Shown piece by piece: positions 25,255 through 34,013 of a stretch of 35,291 nt of DNA. The stretch is from Snowella sp031396835 (GTDB taxonomy: Bacteria > Cyanobacteriota > Cyanobacteriia > Cyanobacteriales > Microcystaceae). The position numbers and the translations under genes are program-made. Location of the stretch: assembly GCA_031396835.1 (NCBI GenBank), contig JANNLO010000064.1:1-35291 (forward strand). The letters run 5' to 3'. The notes under the pieces were generated by a model that saw nothing but the letters and a program-made list of their open reading frames with translations, searched no databases and was not told the DNA's origin. Each line of letters begins with the position of its first letter. Positions within the stretch are counted from its first letter, which is position 1.

Positions 25255-25317
25255 ATCATTGTGTAATTTATAACCAAAATTTAATAAATCAAGCTCTTAT
25301 AATCTATCAAAATTAAC

Positions 25318-26055
25318 TTAATGAGCAGTAGATTTTATCGGACGCGGAATTTCAAAAATATAACCTTTTCCTCGAATTGTTTGAATATAGCTCCCTTCTG
25401 GTTCCCCAATTTTTCGACGAATTTGACCAATATGAACATCTACCTTACGCTCAACTTTTGTATCATCAACTGTTCCCCAAACTGCCGAAATTAGTTCAGT
25501 CCGTCCCCAGATTTTACTAGGATGGGTAACGAAAAAATATAACAATTCAAATTCTAATTGTGTTAATGGAACTACTTCATTTTCTATTACCACTTCACCT
25601 CTTTCAGTATTAAATTCTAAACGACCAAAATTAATTTGAGAAGGTAAAATCAGAGGCGGAATTTCTAATTCTAAATGTCGCTTAATTAAGGCTCCAATTT
25701 TTGCTTTTAAAACTTCGAGATTAAAGGGTTTGGTTAAATAATCATCTGCTCCTTGTTCAAATCCTTCCAAAACATAATTTGTATCCGACAAAGATGTTAG
25801 CATCAAAACAATCGTTTGCGGATTTCGCATTTCTTTGCAGAGATTAAAGCCGCTATCATCGGGTAAATTAACGTCTAAAATAACAAGGTCAGGCTGAAAG
25901 TTTTGAAATAGTTTCCTGCCTGTTGCTGCATTTTCTGCTGTTTCGACTTGGTAATGATTAAAAATCAAAAAACGAGAAATTAAATTACGAATCGCTGGGT
26001 CATCATCCACGACTAAAATTTTATTTTGAGGATTTTGAATAATATTAACTGTCAT
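25318..26055 (-). CDS. OmpR/PhoB-family response regulator, orphan
   Basis: This 245-residue DNA-binding response regulator has a receiver domain with D17-D19 (VVDDDP), phosphoacceptor D61 (VILDVNLPDDSG), T87 and K109 (YLTKPFN). The winged-helix domain (about 145-238) shows LTQLEFELLYFFVTHP, VWGTVDDTKVERKVDVHIGQIRRKI and IQTIRGKGYIF. No histidine kinase gene is adjacent, so its partner is unknown. It is divergent from the decarboxylase gene, with 75 bp between starts, and could regulate it. It is not obviously RpaA or RpaB. Confidence 0.93.
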   Translation of the reverse strand: MTVNIIQNPQNKILVVDDDPAIRNLISRFLIFNHYQVETAENAATGRKLFQNFQPDLVILDVNLPDDSGFNLCKEMRNPQTIVLMLTSLSDTNYVLEGFEQGADDYLTKPFNLEVLKAKIGALIKRHLELEIPPLILPSQINFGRLEFNTERGEVVIENEVVPLTQLEFELLYFFVTHPSKIWGRTELISAVWGTVDDTKVERKVDVHIGQIRRKIGEPEGSYIQTIRGKGYIFEIPRPIKSTAH

Positions 26056-26130
26056 GGAAATTAAGTTAAAAAGATACGGAAAAACTTGTATTTGAATATT
26101 AGTTTATAAATTAAAAAAACAATTTTTGAG

Positions 26131-27576
26131 ATGACTAAACACCAAAAAGTTCCTATTATTGAGACCTTACAAAATCTCGTTTCTCAAGTTGATGCTCCTT
26201 TCTACGCACCTGGACATAAAAGAGGGCAAGGAACTCCTAAGATATTAACAGATTTATTTGGCAAAAAAGTGTTTCAAGCAGATTTACCAGAATTGCCTGA
26301 ACTTGATAATTTGTTTGCTCCTTTGGGCGTTATTCAAGAGTCCCAATTTTTAGCGGCTGATCTCTGGAAAGCTCGGCAAACTTGGTTTTTAGTGAATGGA
26401 ACAACCTGCGGAATTATTGCAGCTATTTTGGCAACTTGTGGTTTTGGAGACAAAATTATTCTTCCTCGCAATAGTCATCAATCGGCGATCGCAGGCTTAA
26501 TTTTAGCGGGTGCAATGCCTATTTTTATTGAACCTGTTTATGATTTTCAATGGGATTTAGCCTATGGAATAACGCCCGAAGCATTAGAAAAAACATTGCA
26601 AAAAAATCCAGACACCAAAGCGGTGATGTTACTTTATCCGACTTATCATGGCGTTGGGGCAGATATTCAGGCGATCGCCAAAATAACCCATCATTACAAT
26701 ATTCCTTTATTGGTCGATGAAGCTCACGGAGCGCATTTTCAGTTTCATCCCGATTTGCCGCCATCGGCCTTAGAAGCAGGTGCAGATATTTCCATTCAGT
26801 CAACTCACAAAACCCTGGGAGCTTTAAGCCAAGCATCCATGTTGCACTTCCAAGGATCGCGGGTTGATCCCCAAAAAATCGGTAAAGCTCTGGCTTTGGT
26901 TCAATCCACCAGTCCCAGTTATCTATTATTAGCTTCTTTGGATGGAGCCAGACAACAAATGGCCCTAGATGGAAAAGTTTTGTTAACTCAAACGCTCGAA
27001 TTTGCCCAGATTGCTAGACAAAAATTGAACCAAATACCTGGATTAAATATTTTAAGTTTTTCTCAACCCAAACCTGGTTTTTGTTGGCTTGATCGAACTC
27101 GTTTAACGGTTGATATTAGTCAATGGGGAGTAACAGGCTTTGAAATTGACGAAATTTTACATCAAGAACTCGGCGTAACGGCTGAATTACCAACTTTAAG
27201 ACAATTGAGCTTTATTCTTAGCCTGGGAAATTCCTTAGAAGATATTGAAAATTTATGTCAAGCTTTCCGCCTTTTAGCAACTAATTATCCTATTTCTCAA
27301 TCTAATCAACTAAATTTACCGCCTATTCCTCTTTCGGAGTTGGTGATTTCTCCTAGGGAAGCTTTTTTTGCACCAACCGAAACCGTGAATTCTAAAAATG
27401 CGATCGCTCGTATAAGTGCAGAATTAATTTGTCCCTATCCGCCAGGTATTCCCGTTTTAATTCCTGGAGAAATTATTACCGAACAAGCCCTAGAATATCT
27501 GCAACAAATTAAACTTTTAGGAGGAAGTATCAGCGGCTGTAGTGATAACACTTTGAAAACATTTCAAGTAGTTTAG
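26131..27576 (+). CDS. Orn/Lys/Arg decarboxylase family PLP enzyme
   Basis: This 481-residue fold-type I PLP enzyme belongs to the basic amino-acid decarboxylase group that makes polyamine precursors (cadaverine, putrescine or agmatine). Motifs are APGHKRG near 26-32, NGTTCG (89-94), the cofactor-binding VDEAHGAHF (195-203), and the Schiff-base lysine K227 in STHKTLGALSQ. The C-terminal ICPYPPGIPVLIPGE is the usual substrate-end signature. It is the short form (about 480 residues) lacking the N-terminal wing domain of inducible E. coli enzymes, and is common in cyanobacteria and Gram-positives. Substrate choice between lysine, arginine and ornithine cannot be decided by eye. It is divergent from the response regulator and followed by 163 bp before pedR. 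Confidence 0.92.
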   Translation: MTKHQKVPIIETLQNLVSQVDAPFYAPGHKRGQGTPKILTDLFGKKVFQADLPELPELDNLFAPLGVIQESQFLAADLWKARQTWFLVNGTTCGIIAAILATCGFGDKIILPRNSHQSAIAGLILAGAMPIFIEPVYDFQWDLAYGITPEALEKTLQKNPDTKAVMLLYPTYHGVGADIQAIAKITHHYNIPLLVDEAHGAHFQFHPDLPPSALEAGADISIQSTHKTLGALSQASMLHFQGSRVDPQKIGKALALVQSTSPSYLLLASLDGARQQMALDGKVLLTQTLEFAQIARQKLNQIPGLNILSFSQPKPGFCWLDRTRLTVDISQWGVTGFEIDEILHQELGVTAELPTLRQLSFILSLGNSLEDIENLCQAFRLLATNYPISQSNQLNLPPIPLSELVISPREAFFAPTETVNSKNAIARISAELICPYPPGIPVLIPGEIITEQALEYLQQIKLLGGSISGCSDNTLKTFQVV

Positions 27577-27739
27577 ATTTTACATGACCGACCGAAGCAT
27601 TTTATCAACAGAATCTGAGAAGAAAAACCAATAAATCTTTTTGTAAACCTTATTCAAATTTATCTAAAACAGTCTTCTTAATGCCTTCCCAAATCTCTTA
27701 CAATGAAAGTAAGTAAATATACTATGAGTCAAATTTTTT

Positions 27740-28042
27740 ATGTTAAGCAATAAATCCCAACTTCCATCTTCACTGTCGGATCGGGAATCAGAAGTTCTAG
27801 AATTAGTTGCGATCGGCTCAACCAATCTGGAAATTGCTGAAAAACTAGAAATTAGTAAACGAACAGTTGATAATCATATTAGTAATATTCTCACTAAAAC
27901 TAAAACAGATAATCGAGTTGAATTAGTTCGTTGGGGTTTGCAGTGGGGAAAAGTTTGTTTAGATGATGTTAATTGTTGCGTTTTACCAGTTTCAGTCAAG
28001 GCAATTAAAACCAGTAATAATGCCCATGAAATTATTTTTTAA
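27740..28042 (+). CDS. pedR: PedR-like LuxR-type redox-responsive regulator
   Basis: This 100-residue protein consists of a LuxR/FixJ helix-turn-helix (LSDRESEVLELVAIGSTNLEIAEKL, SKRTVDNHISNILTKT) with no receiver domain, followed by a short cysteine-bearing tail. It has C73, C79 and C80. Synechocystis PedR is a LuxR-type protein of the same small size whose activity is set by the redox state of Cys80 through thioredoxin, linking photosynthetic electron flow to gene expression. The size, architecture and cysteine position agree, so I infer orthology; other small LuxR proteins exist. A possible -10 (TACAAT, 27699-27704) lies upstream. It is followed after 39 bp by the PD40 lipoprotein gene in the same direction. 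Confidence 0.8.
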   Translation: MLSNKSQLPSSLSDRESEVLELVAIGSTNLEIAEKLEISKRTVDNHISNILTKTKTDNRVELVRWGLQWGKVCLDDVNCCVLPVSVKAIKTSNNAHEIIF

Positions 28043-28081
28043 ATCTATAAAGTTGAGGTAAAAAATAAACAATAAAATTGA

Positions 28082-28660
28082 ATGTTTTTGAAGAAAATAC
28101 TATTAGCGATTATAAAACTGCACTACGCGATCGCATTAATAATTGGCTTAACAAGTTGTCAAGAATCTGGTTTTATTGCCCCAATTCCCCAAGACATGGG
28201 ATCTTCTCTTAATAGCTCTAGAAATGAACAAAATTCTCGTTTTTCCTATGATGGTCGTTATTTAGTTTTTGCCTCTGATCGTGGAAAACAAAGGGGAATT
28301 TGGCTTTATGATCTGGTGGCACGTCGTCTTGTTCCCTTACCTGGAGTTAATCAAGCCAATAATCTTCAGGATCAACCCGATATTAGTGCCGATGGCCGTT
28401 ATCTCGTTTATGTTTCTGAGCAATCAGGCAAATCAGATATTTGGTTTTATGACCGCGAAACTTTTCAAGCAGATAATATTACTCAAAATTGGTTAGGAGA
28501 AGTGCGCCGTCCTAGCCTGAGTGGAAATGGTCGTTTTGTTGCTTTTGAAACCAATCGTTCGGGTCAGTGGGATCTGGTAATTTATGACCGAGGAACTAAT
28601 ACAGATATTTCTTTGCCCAATGTTGGAAATCCTAATTCTAAAAAAAATTCTTCCCCATAA
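28082..28660 (+). CDS. TolB-like PD40 beta-propeller lipoprotein
   Basis: This 192-residue exported protein has a hydrophobic N-terminal segment ending in a lipobox LTSC (Cys26), so it is probably a lipoprotein. The rest contains three PD40/TolB-type repeats: FSYDGRYLVFASDRG...IWLYD, ISADGRYLVYVSEQSG...IWFYD, and LSGNGRFVAFETNRSG...LVIYD. Three blades are too few for a closed propeller, so it may oligomerise or act as a partial propeller; full TolB has six. It lies between pedR and the subtilase gene, all in the same direction with gaps of 39 and about 95 bp. No Tol-Pal genes are adjacent, so a TolB role should not be assumed. Confidence 0.85.
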   Translation: MFLKKILLAIIKLHYAIALIIGLTSCQESGFIAPIPQDMGSSLNSSRNEQNSRFSYDGRYLVFASDRGKQRGIWLYDLVARRLVPLPGVNQANNLQDQPDISADGRYLVYVSEQSGKSDIWFYDRETFQADNITQNWLGEVRRPSLSGNGRFVAFETNRSGQWDLVIYDRGTNTDISLPNVGNPNSKKNSSP

Positions 28661-28755
28661 AAATTAAAAGCTAAATTAGTTTGTTTTCTGGGATGACTTT
28701 TAGATATTAAATTGCTAGATTTTATATTATTAAATAAGTGCAAAATATTCAACTT

Positions 28756-30351
28756 ATGATTGTGAAATTGCAGCTAATCTCAGCCACTATTTGGAGTTTC
28801 TTTTTGTTCGGAACAATCAATTCTGTTTTTGCTCAAGCAAGCTTTTTAGACAAGGGTGGAATTGACGCTAAACGATTACAATTACCTCCTTATAATCTGA
28901 CAGGAAAAAAAATTGCGATCGGTCAGGTAGAAATTGGCAGGGCGGGTAAATTTGGCTTTGATAAAGTAGCTATTTGGCATCCGAAATTTTCTTTAGCAGG
29001 TATCTTTTTTCGCGATCGCCAAGCTCAACCGAATAAAAACTTAGATAATCATGCGGCGATGGTAGCAGGAGTTATGGTTGGACGGGATAAAAAATTACCT
29101 GGAGTTGCACCTGATGCCAAACTTTATGGAGCGGCGATCGGTTCTTGGCAACAAACTTTACAACCAGAAGAATGTTTAACAACTCAAAATTTGGCACATC
29201 AAAATGGAGGAGATATTCGAGCGATTAATTTTAGTTTTGGAGAATCTTTAGAACGTGATTCAAGGATGAATGCAAAACTAGATGGCAATGCTCTTTTAAC
29301 TCAGTGTATTGATTGGTTAGCGCGCACTCAAAATGTTCTTTTTGTAGTTGCTGGCAATCAGGGAAAAGGCGGTATTCCTATTCCAACGGATAATTATAAC
29401 GGCATGACAATCGCCTATAGTACTCAAAAAAATGGACAATTTAGCAAGGTTGATTTTGCTAATTTAAGTGCTTTACCCAAAGGAATTGGTCGCAAAATTA
29501 TTGAAAAAGAAATTAATGAAAATAACAGAAGAGCGATCGCTTTAGTGGCTCCAGGTAATAACATTTCGACTTATAATTTACAGGGTAAAATTCTCAAAGT
29601 TAGTGGTACAAGTTTTGCGGCTCCCCAAGTTACAGGAAGCGTTGCCCTACTTCAAGAATATAGCGATCACCAACTTCAAATTAAGGCCAAAAATTGGAAT
29701 CTTGATTCTCGTCGTCATGAAGTAATGAAATCAATATTAATCAATTCAGCCGACAAAATTCAGGATCAAGGAGATGGCAAATTATTAAAAATGACTCGCA
29801 CATTAACCACCAGAAAAAATAAAAATTGGTTGGATTCTGAAGCTTATAATCATCCACAAATTCCCCTTGATCTAGAAATGGGAGCAGGACATCTCAATAC
29901 TTTCCGAGCTTATCAACAATTTAGTGCTGGTAATTGGTCGCCTGAACGCCCGATTCCGCCTTTGGGTTGGGATTATCGTTCATTATTTCCCCAAACTTTT
30001 CAAGATTATATTCTAGAAAAACCCTTATTAGCTAATAGTTTTGTGGCCATTACTCTTGTTTGGGACAGGTTGGTTGAATTGATTGATACAAATCACAATC
30101 AAATTTACGATCTGGGTGAAAGTTTTCGTAGTTTTGGTTTAAATAATTTGGATATTTATCTATTACCAATTAATGAGACCCAAATAATAAAAGCAACCTG
30201 CACTTCTCAAAGTCAAGTAGATAATATAGAACATATTTTTTGTCCAATTCCTCAAACAGGAAGTTATAAAATTCGGGTACAATATCCTCAGGCAATTAAT
30301 CCAGTGACTCAATTTTATGCTTTAAGTTGGTGGACAATTCCTGTTAAATAA
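28756..30351 (+). CDS. Secreted S8 (subtilisin-like) peptidase with altered Asp site
   Basis: This is a 531-residue protein with an N-terminal signal peptide ending near VFAQA (residues 1-28). The subtilase fold is recognisable: H99 in LDNHAAMVAGVMVGRD, oxyanion N201 in FVVAGNQG, and catalytic S286 in VSGTSFAAPQVTGS. Where the Asp of the triad is expected (vxDTG), the sequence reads IGQVEIGRAG, with E59. The protein may therefore be a weak peptidase or an inactive relative. A C-terminal beta-rich part (about 400-531, resembling pre-peptidase C-terminal domains: LVWDRLVELIDTN, YKIRVQYPQ) follows. The ATG at 28756 gives the cleanest signal peptide; an in-frame GTG at 28738 is possible. Neither has a clear Shine-Dalgarno. 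Confidence 0.87.
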   Translation: MIVKLQLISATIWSFFLFGTINSVFAQASFLDKGGIDAKRLQLPPYNLTGKKIAIGQVEIGRAGKFGFDKVAIWHPKFSLAGIFFRDRQAQPNKNLDNHAAMVAGVMVGRDKKLPGVAPDAKLYGAAIGSWQQTLQPEECLTTQNLAHQNGGDIRAINFSFGESLERDSRMNAKLDGNALLTQCIDWLARTQNVLFVVAGNQGKGGIPIPTDNYNGMTIAYSTQKNGQFSKVDFANLSALPKGIGRKIIEKEINENNRRAIALVAPGNNISTYNLQGKILKVSGTSFAAPQVTGSVALLQEYSDHQLQIKAKNWNLDSRRHEVMKSILINSADKIQDQGDGKLLKMTRTLTTRKNKNWLDSEAYNHPQIPLDLEMGAGHLNTFRAYQQFSAGNWSPERPIPPLGWDYRSLFPQTFQDYILEKPLLANSFVAITLVWDRLVELIDTNHNQIYDLGESFRSFGLNNLDIYLLPINETQIIKATCTSQSQVDNIEHIFCPIPQTGSYKIRVQYPQAINPVTQFYALSWWTIPVK

Positions 30352-30462
30352 CAAATGATTAAAACCAAAATAAAAAGAATTTTTAGAAAAATAATAACTA
30401 AAATTTGCAGTGAAAGCGTAAATCGAAAAATATAATTAATATTATCAGAATTAATAATAAAA

Positions 30463-30493
30463 TTGGATCGTATTGTAGGCATAAACCTATAAT
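30463..30493 (+). promoter_or_regulatory. Candidate promoter of the ecfT-like/chorismate-enzyme pair
   Basis: A consensus -10 hexamer TATAAT (30488-30493) lies 49 bp upstream of the EcfT-like start codon. A weak -35, TTGGAT (30463-30468), is 19 bp away. The -10 is convincing by sequence but the region is very AT-rich, so chance matches are likely. Confidence 0.35.
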
Positions 30494-30542
30494 ATTTAGA
30501 AGTCCCTTACGAAAGATGGAAAATTTTAATTGGCTCTAATTT

Positions 30543-31424
30543 ATGGATTTATTGCGATCGCTGCCCATCGGACTCTATTTAGAAAAACCAATTACCTGGT
30601 TACACAGACTAGATCCAAGGGTAAAGTTCGCCTGGTTGATGACGTTTTTAGTGGCTCCATTATTGGCTAACCCAATTTGGCGTTTAGGTTTAGCAGGAAT
30701 CTTGTTTTTGTTAACTTTATCTGCGGCAATTCCTTTACGAGTTTGGCGGCAACAATTAGGCTGGTTATTAACATTATGTACGTTTGTTTTAATGATCACG
30801 GCTCTTACTCCTGATGGTTTATCTGTTATTTCTCAACCGCGTTTTCCCGAAACAAATTTAATTTTGCCACAACCGTCTGATTATAATTATGTGTTATTAA
30901 ATAAAGGCAAATTTTTTGTAACTCGTCGCTCTTTGGAATTGGGAATTCGAGTTAGTACGCTTATTTTTACTCTGATTTATAGCACTAATCTTTATTTATT
31001 AACAACAGCACCCGAAGAAATTACCGCAGGTTTAGAAGAATTGTTATCTCCTTTACGCAATTTTAAATTACCGATTACAGAGATCACTTTAACATTAACT
31101 CTTTCCCTCCGTTTTATTCCTTTAGTGTTAGAAGAAATCCAAAATTTATTTCGTTCTATTCGTACTAGAGCGATTAATTGGAAAAAATTGGGCATAAAAA
31201 AAAGTTTCCAAATTTGGCTTTTAGTAGTCGAACGTTTATTAGAAAATTTGTTAATGAGAGCCGAACAAATTGCGATCGCGATGGAAATCCGAGGATTCAC
31301 AACACCAGAAAAACATCGAGTAGAATGGCATCAATTAAAACTCATTTATGGGGATTGGATCGCCCTATTTTGTTTGCTTCCTTTTTGGTTTGCTAGAATT
31401 TTAATTGGTGGAATGTCTTCTTAA
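30543..31424 (+). CDS. EcfT/CbiQ-family energy-coupling transmembrane protein
   Basis: This 293-residue membrane protein belongs to the T-component family of energy-coupling factor (ECF) transporters for vitamins or metal ions. Family marks are an N-terminal LHRLDPRVKFAWLM, four to five hydrophobic segments, the coupling-helix region LSLRFIPLVLEEIQNLFRSIRTRAI (189-211), and AMEIRGF (246-252), corresponding to the second conserved Arg-Gly motif that contacts the ATPases. No ECF ATPase or substrate-binding S component is adjacent, so it must share partners encoded elsewhere or serve another role; similar solitary genes occur in cyanobacteria and plastids. The chorismate-enzyme gene follows after 19 bp and is probably cotranscribed. 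Confidence 0.88.
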   Translation: MDLLRSLPIGLYLEKPITWLHRLDPRVKFAWLMTFLVAPLLANPIWRLGLAGILFLLTLSAAIPLRVWRQQLGWLLTLCTFVLMITALTPDGLSVISQPRFPETNLILPQPSDYNYVLLNKGKFFVTRRSLELGIRVSTLIFTLIYSTNLYLLTTAPEEITAGLEELLSPLRNFKLPITEITLTLTLSLRFIPLVLEEIQNLFRSIRTRAINWKKLGIKKSFQIWLLVVERLLENLLMRAEQIAIAMEIRGFTTPEKHRVEWHQLKLIYGDWIALFCLLPFWFARILIGGMSS

Positions 31425-31443
31425 AATCTACCTAAAATCTATT

Positions 31444-32868
31444 ATGTTTCAACCTTTTTTTCCCTGGTATTGGCGATCACAACCACTAAATCAGCGTACA
31501 GGTGCAGACATTTTCGAGCGTTTATTTAGTCAGGATTCTATTGCAACACTACTAGAAAGTCCCTATCCAACGCCCCAAGATTATCCCTATCTTTCTCGCT
31601 ATTCAATTTGTGCTGGAAATCCCCGAAAAATCGCAGAAGAATATCAATTATGGACACCAAAAGTAGGAAATATTTTTGATTTTTTACAGCAATTATTAAC
31701 AAGAGAAAAGGTTAAAAACTCTGTACTTTTTACTAATAATTTAGAGAAAAAAAATATTCAAAATGATCTTCCCAAAAGTCTTCCTTTTCAGGGCGGTTGG
31801 TTAGGCTGGTTAGGATATGATACCGCTTGGGAAATTGAGCAATTACCTGATCTTAAGACTGACAAATTATCATTTCCTGTTGCTTATTGGTATGAACCTG
31901 ATTGTTTCGCTGTACTAGATCATCAAGAACAAATTCTTTGGTTAGCCGCCAGTGATTCAACAAAGTTAGATTGTCTCGAAAGTCAATTAGCAAAACCTTA
32001 TTTATCAGAATTTTCTGTACTTCCTTCTCATGTTTCTAATCTCACTTTTGAAACCAATCAACAGCAATATGAAGCAATGGTTTCCCATGCAAAATTTCAT
32101 ATTCAACAAGGAGATATTTTTCAAGCAAATTTGTCTCTTCGTTTTCACGCCCAAACCTCTCTAGAAAGTTGGTCAGTTTATCGTAAATTACAACAAATTA
32201 ATCCTTCTCCTTTTGCAAGTTATTGGCGAACTTCTTGGGGTTCAATTGTTAGTTGTTCTCCCGAAAGATTAGTTAAACTTGAAGGAAAACGAGCCCAAAC
32301 TAGACCGATTGCAGGAACGCGATCGCGGGGAAAATCTCCCATTGAAGAAAACTATTTACAACATGAGTTAAAAAGTAATCTTAAAGAACAAGCAGAACAC
32401 ATCATGCTCGTTGATTTAGAACGTAATGATTTAGGGCGAGTTTGTGAGTGGGGAAGTGTTAAAGTCGATGAATTATTAACCATTGAAAGATATAGTCATG
32501 TTATTCATTTAGTGAGTAATGTTAGTGGCATTTTAAAGCAAAATTATAATGCTGTAGATTTAATTCGAGCGTTGTTTCCAGGAGGAACAATTACGGGCTG
32601 TCCAAAAGTGCGTTGCATGGAAATCATTGAAACCTTGGAACCCGTGCGACGGAGTTTATTTTATGGTTCCTGTGGCTATTTAGATCAACGTGGTAATCTG
32701 GATTTAAATATTTTAATTCGGACGTTACTTTTTACCAATTCAGGTGTAGTTGTAGGACAAGTTGGAGCGGGAATTGTAGCTGATAGCGATCCAACAAAAG
32801 AGTGGGAAGAATCTTTACAAAAAGCCCAAGCACAATTATCAGCTTTAGCTATAAATATTGAACATTAA
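31444..32868 (+). CDS. Chorismate-utilising enzyme, PabB/TrpE-like (component I)
   Basis: This 474-residue chorismate-binding enzyme makes aminodeoxychorismate (folate) or anthranilate (tryptophan). The N-terminal domain has GGWLGWLGYDTAWE. The catalytic domain shows GDIFQANLSLRF, SPERLVKLEG, PIAGTRSRG (288-296), DLERNDLGRV, SHVIHLVSNVSG, PGGTITGCPKVRCMEIIE and GSCGYLDQRGNLDLNILIRT. PGGTITG is PabB-like, whereas PIAGT carries Ala290 at the position where PabB usually has a catalytic Lys (PIKGT) and TrpE has Ala, so the activity is ambiguous. No glutamine amidotransferase partner is adjacent. The ATG at 31444 is preferred over the upstream in-frame TTG at 31405, which would overlap the EcfT-like gene. 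Confidence 0.9.
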   Translation: MFQPFFPWYWRSQPLNQRTGADIFERLFSQDSIATLLESPYPTPQDYPYLSRYSICAGNPRKIAEEYQLWTPKVGNIFDFLQQLLTREKVKNSVLFTNNLEKKNIQNDLPKSLPFQGGWLGWLGYDTAWEIEQLPDLKTDKLSFPVAYWYEPDCFAVLDHQEQILWLAASDSTKLDCLESQLAKPYLSEFSVLPSHVSNLTFETNQQQYEAMVSHAKFHIQQGDIFQANLSLRFHAQTSLESWSVYRKLQQINPSPFASYWRTSWGSIVSCSPERLVKLEGKRAQTRPIAGTRSRGKSPIEENYLQHELKSNLKEQAEHIMLVDLERNDLGRVCEWGSVKVDELLTIERYSHVIHLVSNVSGILKQNYNAVDLIRALFPGGTITGCPKVRCMEIIETLEPVRRSLFYGSCGYLDQRGNLDLNILIRTLLFTNSGVVVGQVGAGIVADSDPTKEWEESLQKAQAQLSALAINIEH

Positions 32869-33143
32869 ACATTATTTACTGATCGCATATTTAGAAAAAA
32901 TTTTCACCAAAAAAAGATGAACTAATTTTATAATTCTTCTACTTTCACTGCTTGATTTGCTAGAATTATATAGTGCGTTCTTGGACATAATTGATAATGT
33001 CGGATTAGTCAATAAACTATCTAACTTTAAAAAATTTATGTCTCGAAGAAATCAGTCAATAATCCATAAACAATTGGCTTAATTTAATAAATTACTTGGA
33101 TTTTTAGATAATTAATTCTCTACAATTACTCACCATAAACTTT

Positions 33144-33992
33144 ATGAAAATAACTTCCTTGAAACATTGGCAAAAACAATTTATTTCTTTACTGTTAATT
33201 GGGATAACAACAAGTATTTTAACCCTAAGTTTTTCTCCGCCTAGTTATGGTCAGTCTTGGTTACAACTAATTTTTCAAGGAGTGCAAGTTCTCCAGCTTT
33301 CTACTTTATCTAATTCCCAAGAAGTCCGCTTGGGTCAACAAATTAATCAACAATTGTTTCAACAGGGAAAATTTCGGGTTTCTCGCGATCACAGACTAAC
33401 TATTTATGTGAACGAAATTGGCCAATACTTAGCACAAAATAGTCAACGCTCAGACATTCCCTATACTTTTCAATTGGTAGATGATCGAGCAATTAACGCA
33501 TTTGCAACAATGGGCGGTTTTGTCTATATTAATAGGGGAACGATGGAAGCGGCGGATACAGAAGCGGAATTGGCCAGTGTGATTGCCCACGAAATTGGTC
33601 ATATTGTGGCTCGTCATGCGATAACTCAAATGCGCGATGTGGCATTGTCCCAAGGTTTAATGGGAGCGGCAGGTTTACAAGAAAGTACGATGGTGCAGTT
33701 GGGAGTTCAGTTAGCGGTTAATTTGCCAACTAGTCGAGAAGCTGAATTGGAAGCAGATCAATTGGGATTAAAAAATTTACGGCGGGCGGGCTATGCACCG
33801 ATTGGTATGATTAATTTTATGCAAAAGTTATTAAAACAAGGTAACGGTGGCACTCCAGAAATTTTAAATACTCATCCTGATACCCGCAATCGAATTATTG
33901 CACTCCAAAAGGCGATCGCTCCTAATATGGCCTATGAAGGTGCTGGACTAGATCCTCAAGCTTATAGAGACAGAATCCAAGCTTCAAGATAG
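33144..33992 (+). CDS. Secreted M48-family zinc metalloprotease
   Basis: This 282-residue protein has an N-terminal signal peptide (hydrophobic 12-31, cleavage near SYGQS), so it acts outside the cytoplasm, probably periplasmic. The zinc site HEIGH (149-153) and the third ligand E201 in AELEAD (200-205) are complete, along with FVYINRGTMEAADTEAELASVIAHE and NTHPDTRNRI, typical of BepA/LoiP-type M48 proteases that degrade misfolded envelope proteins. The C-terminal TPR domain of BepA is absent. It is a single gene, convergent with the lipid kinase gene 21 bp away, without a visible terminator between them. Confidence 0.95.
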   Translation: MKITSLKHWQKQFISLLLIGITTSILTLSFSPPSYGQSWLQLIFQGVQVLQLSTLSNSQEVRLGQQINQQLFQQGKFRVSRDHRLTIYVNEIGQYLAQNSQRSDIPYTFQLVDDRAINAFATMGGFVYINRGTMEAADTEAELASVIAHEIGHIVARHAITQMRDVALSQGLMGAAGLQESTMVQLGVQLAVNLPTSREAELEADQLGLKNLRRAGYAPIGMINFMQKLLKQGNGGTPEILNTHPDTRNRIIALQKAIAPNMAYEGAGLDPQAYRDRIQASR

Positions 33993-34013
33993 ATTAATTC
34001 ACTTTAAAAAACT

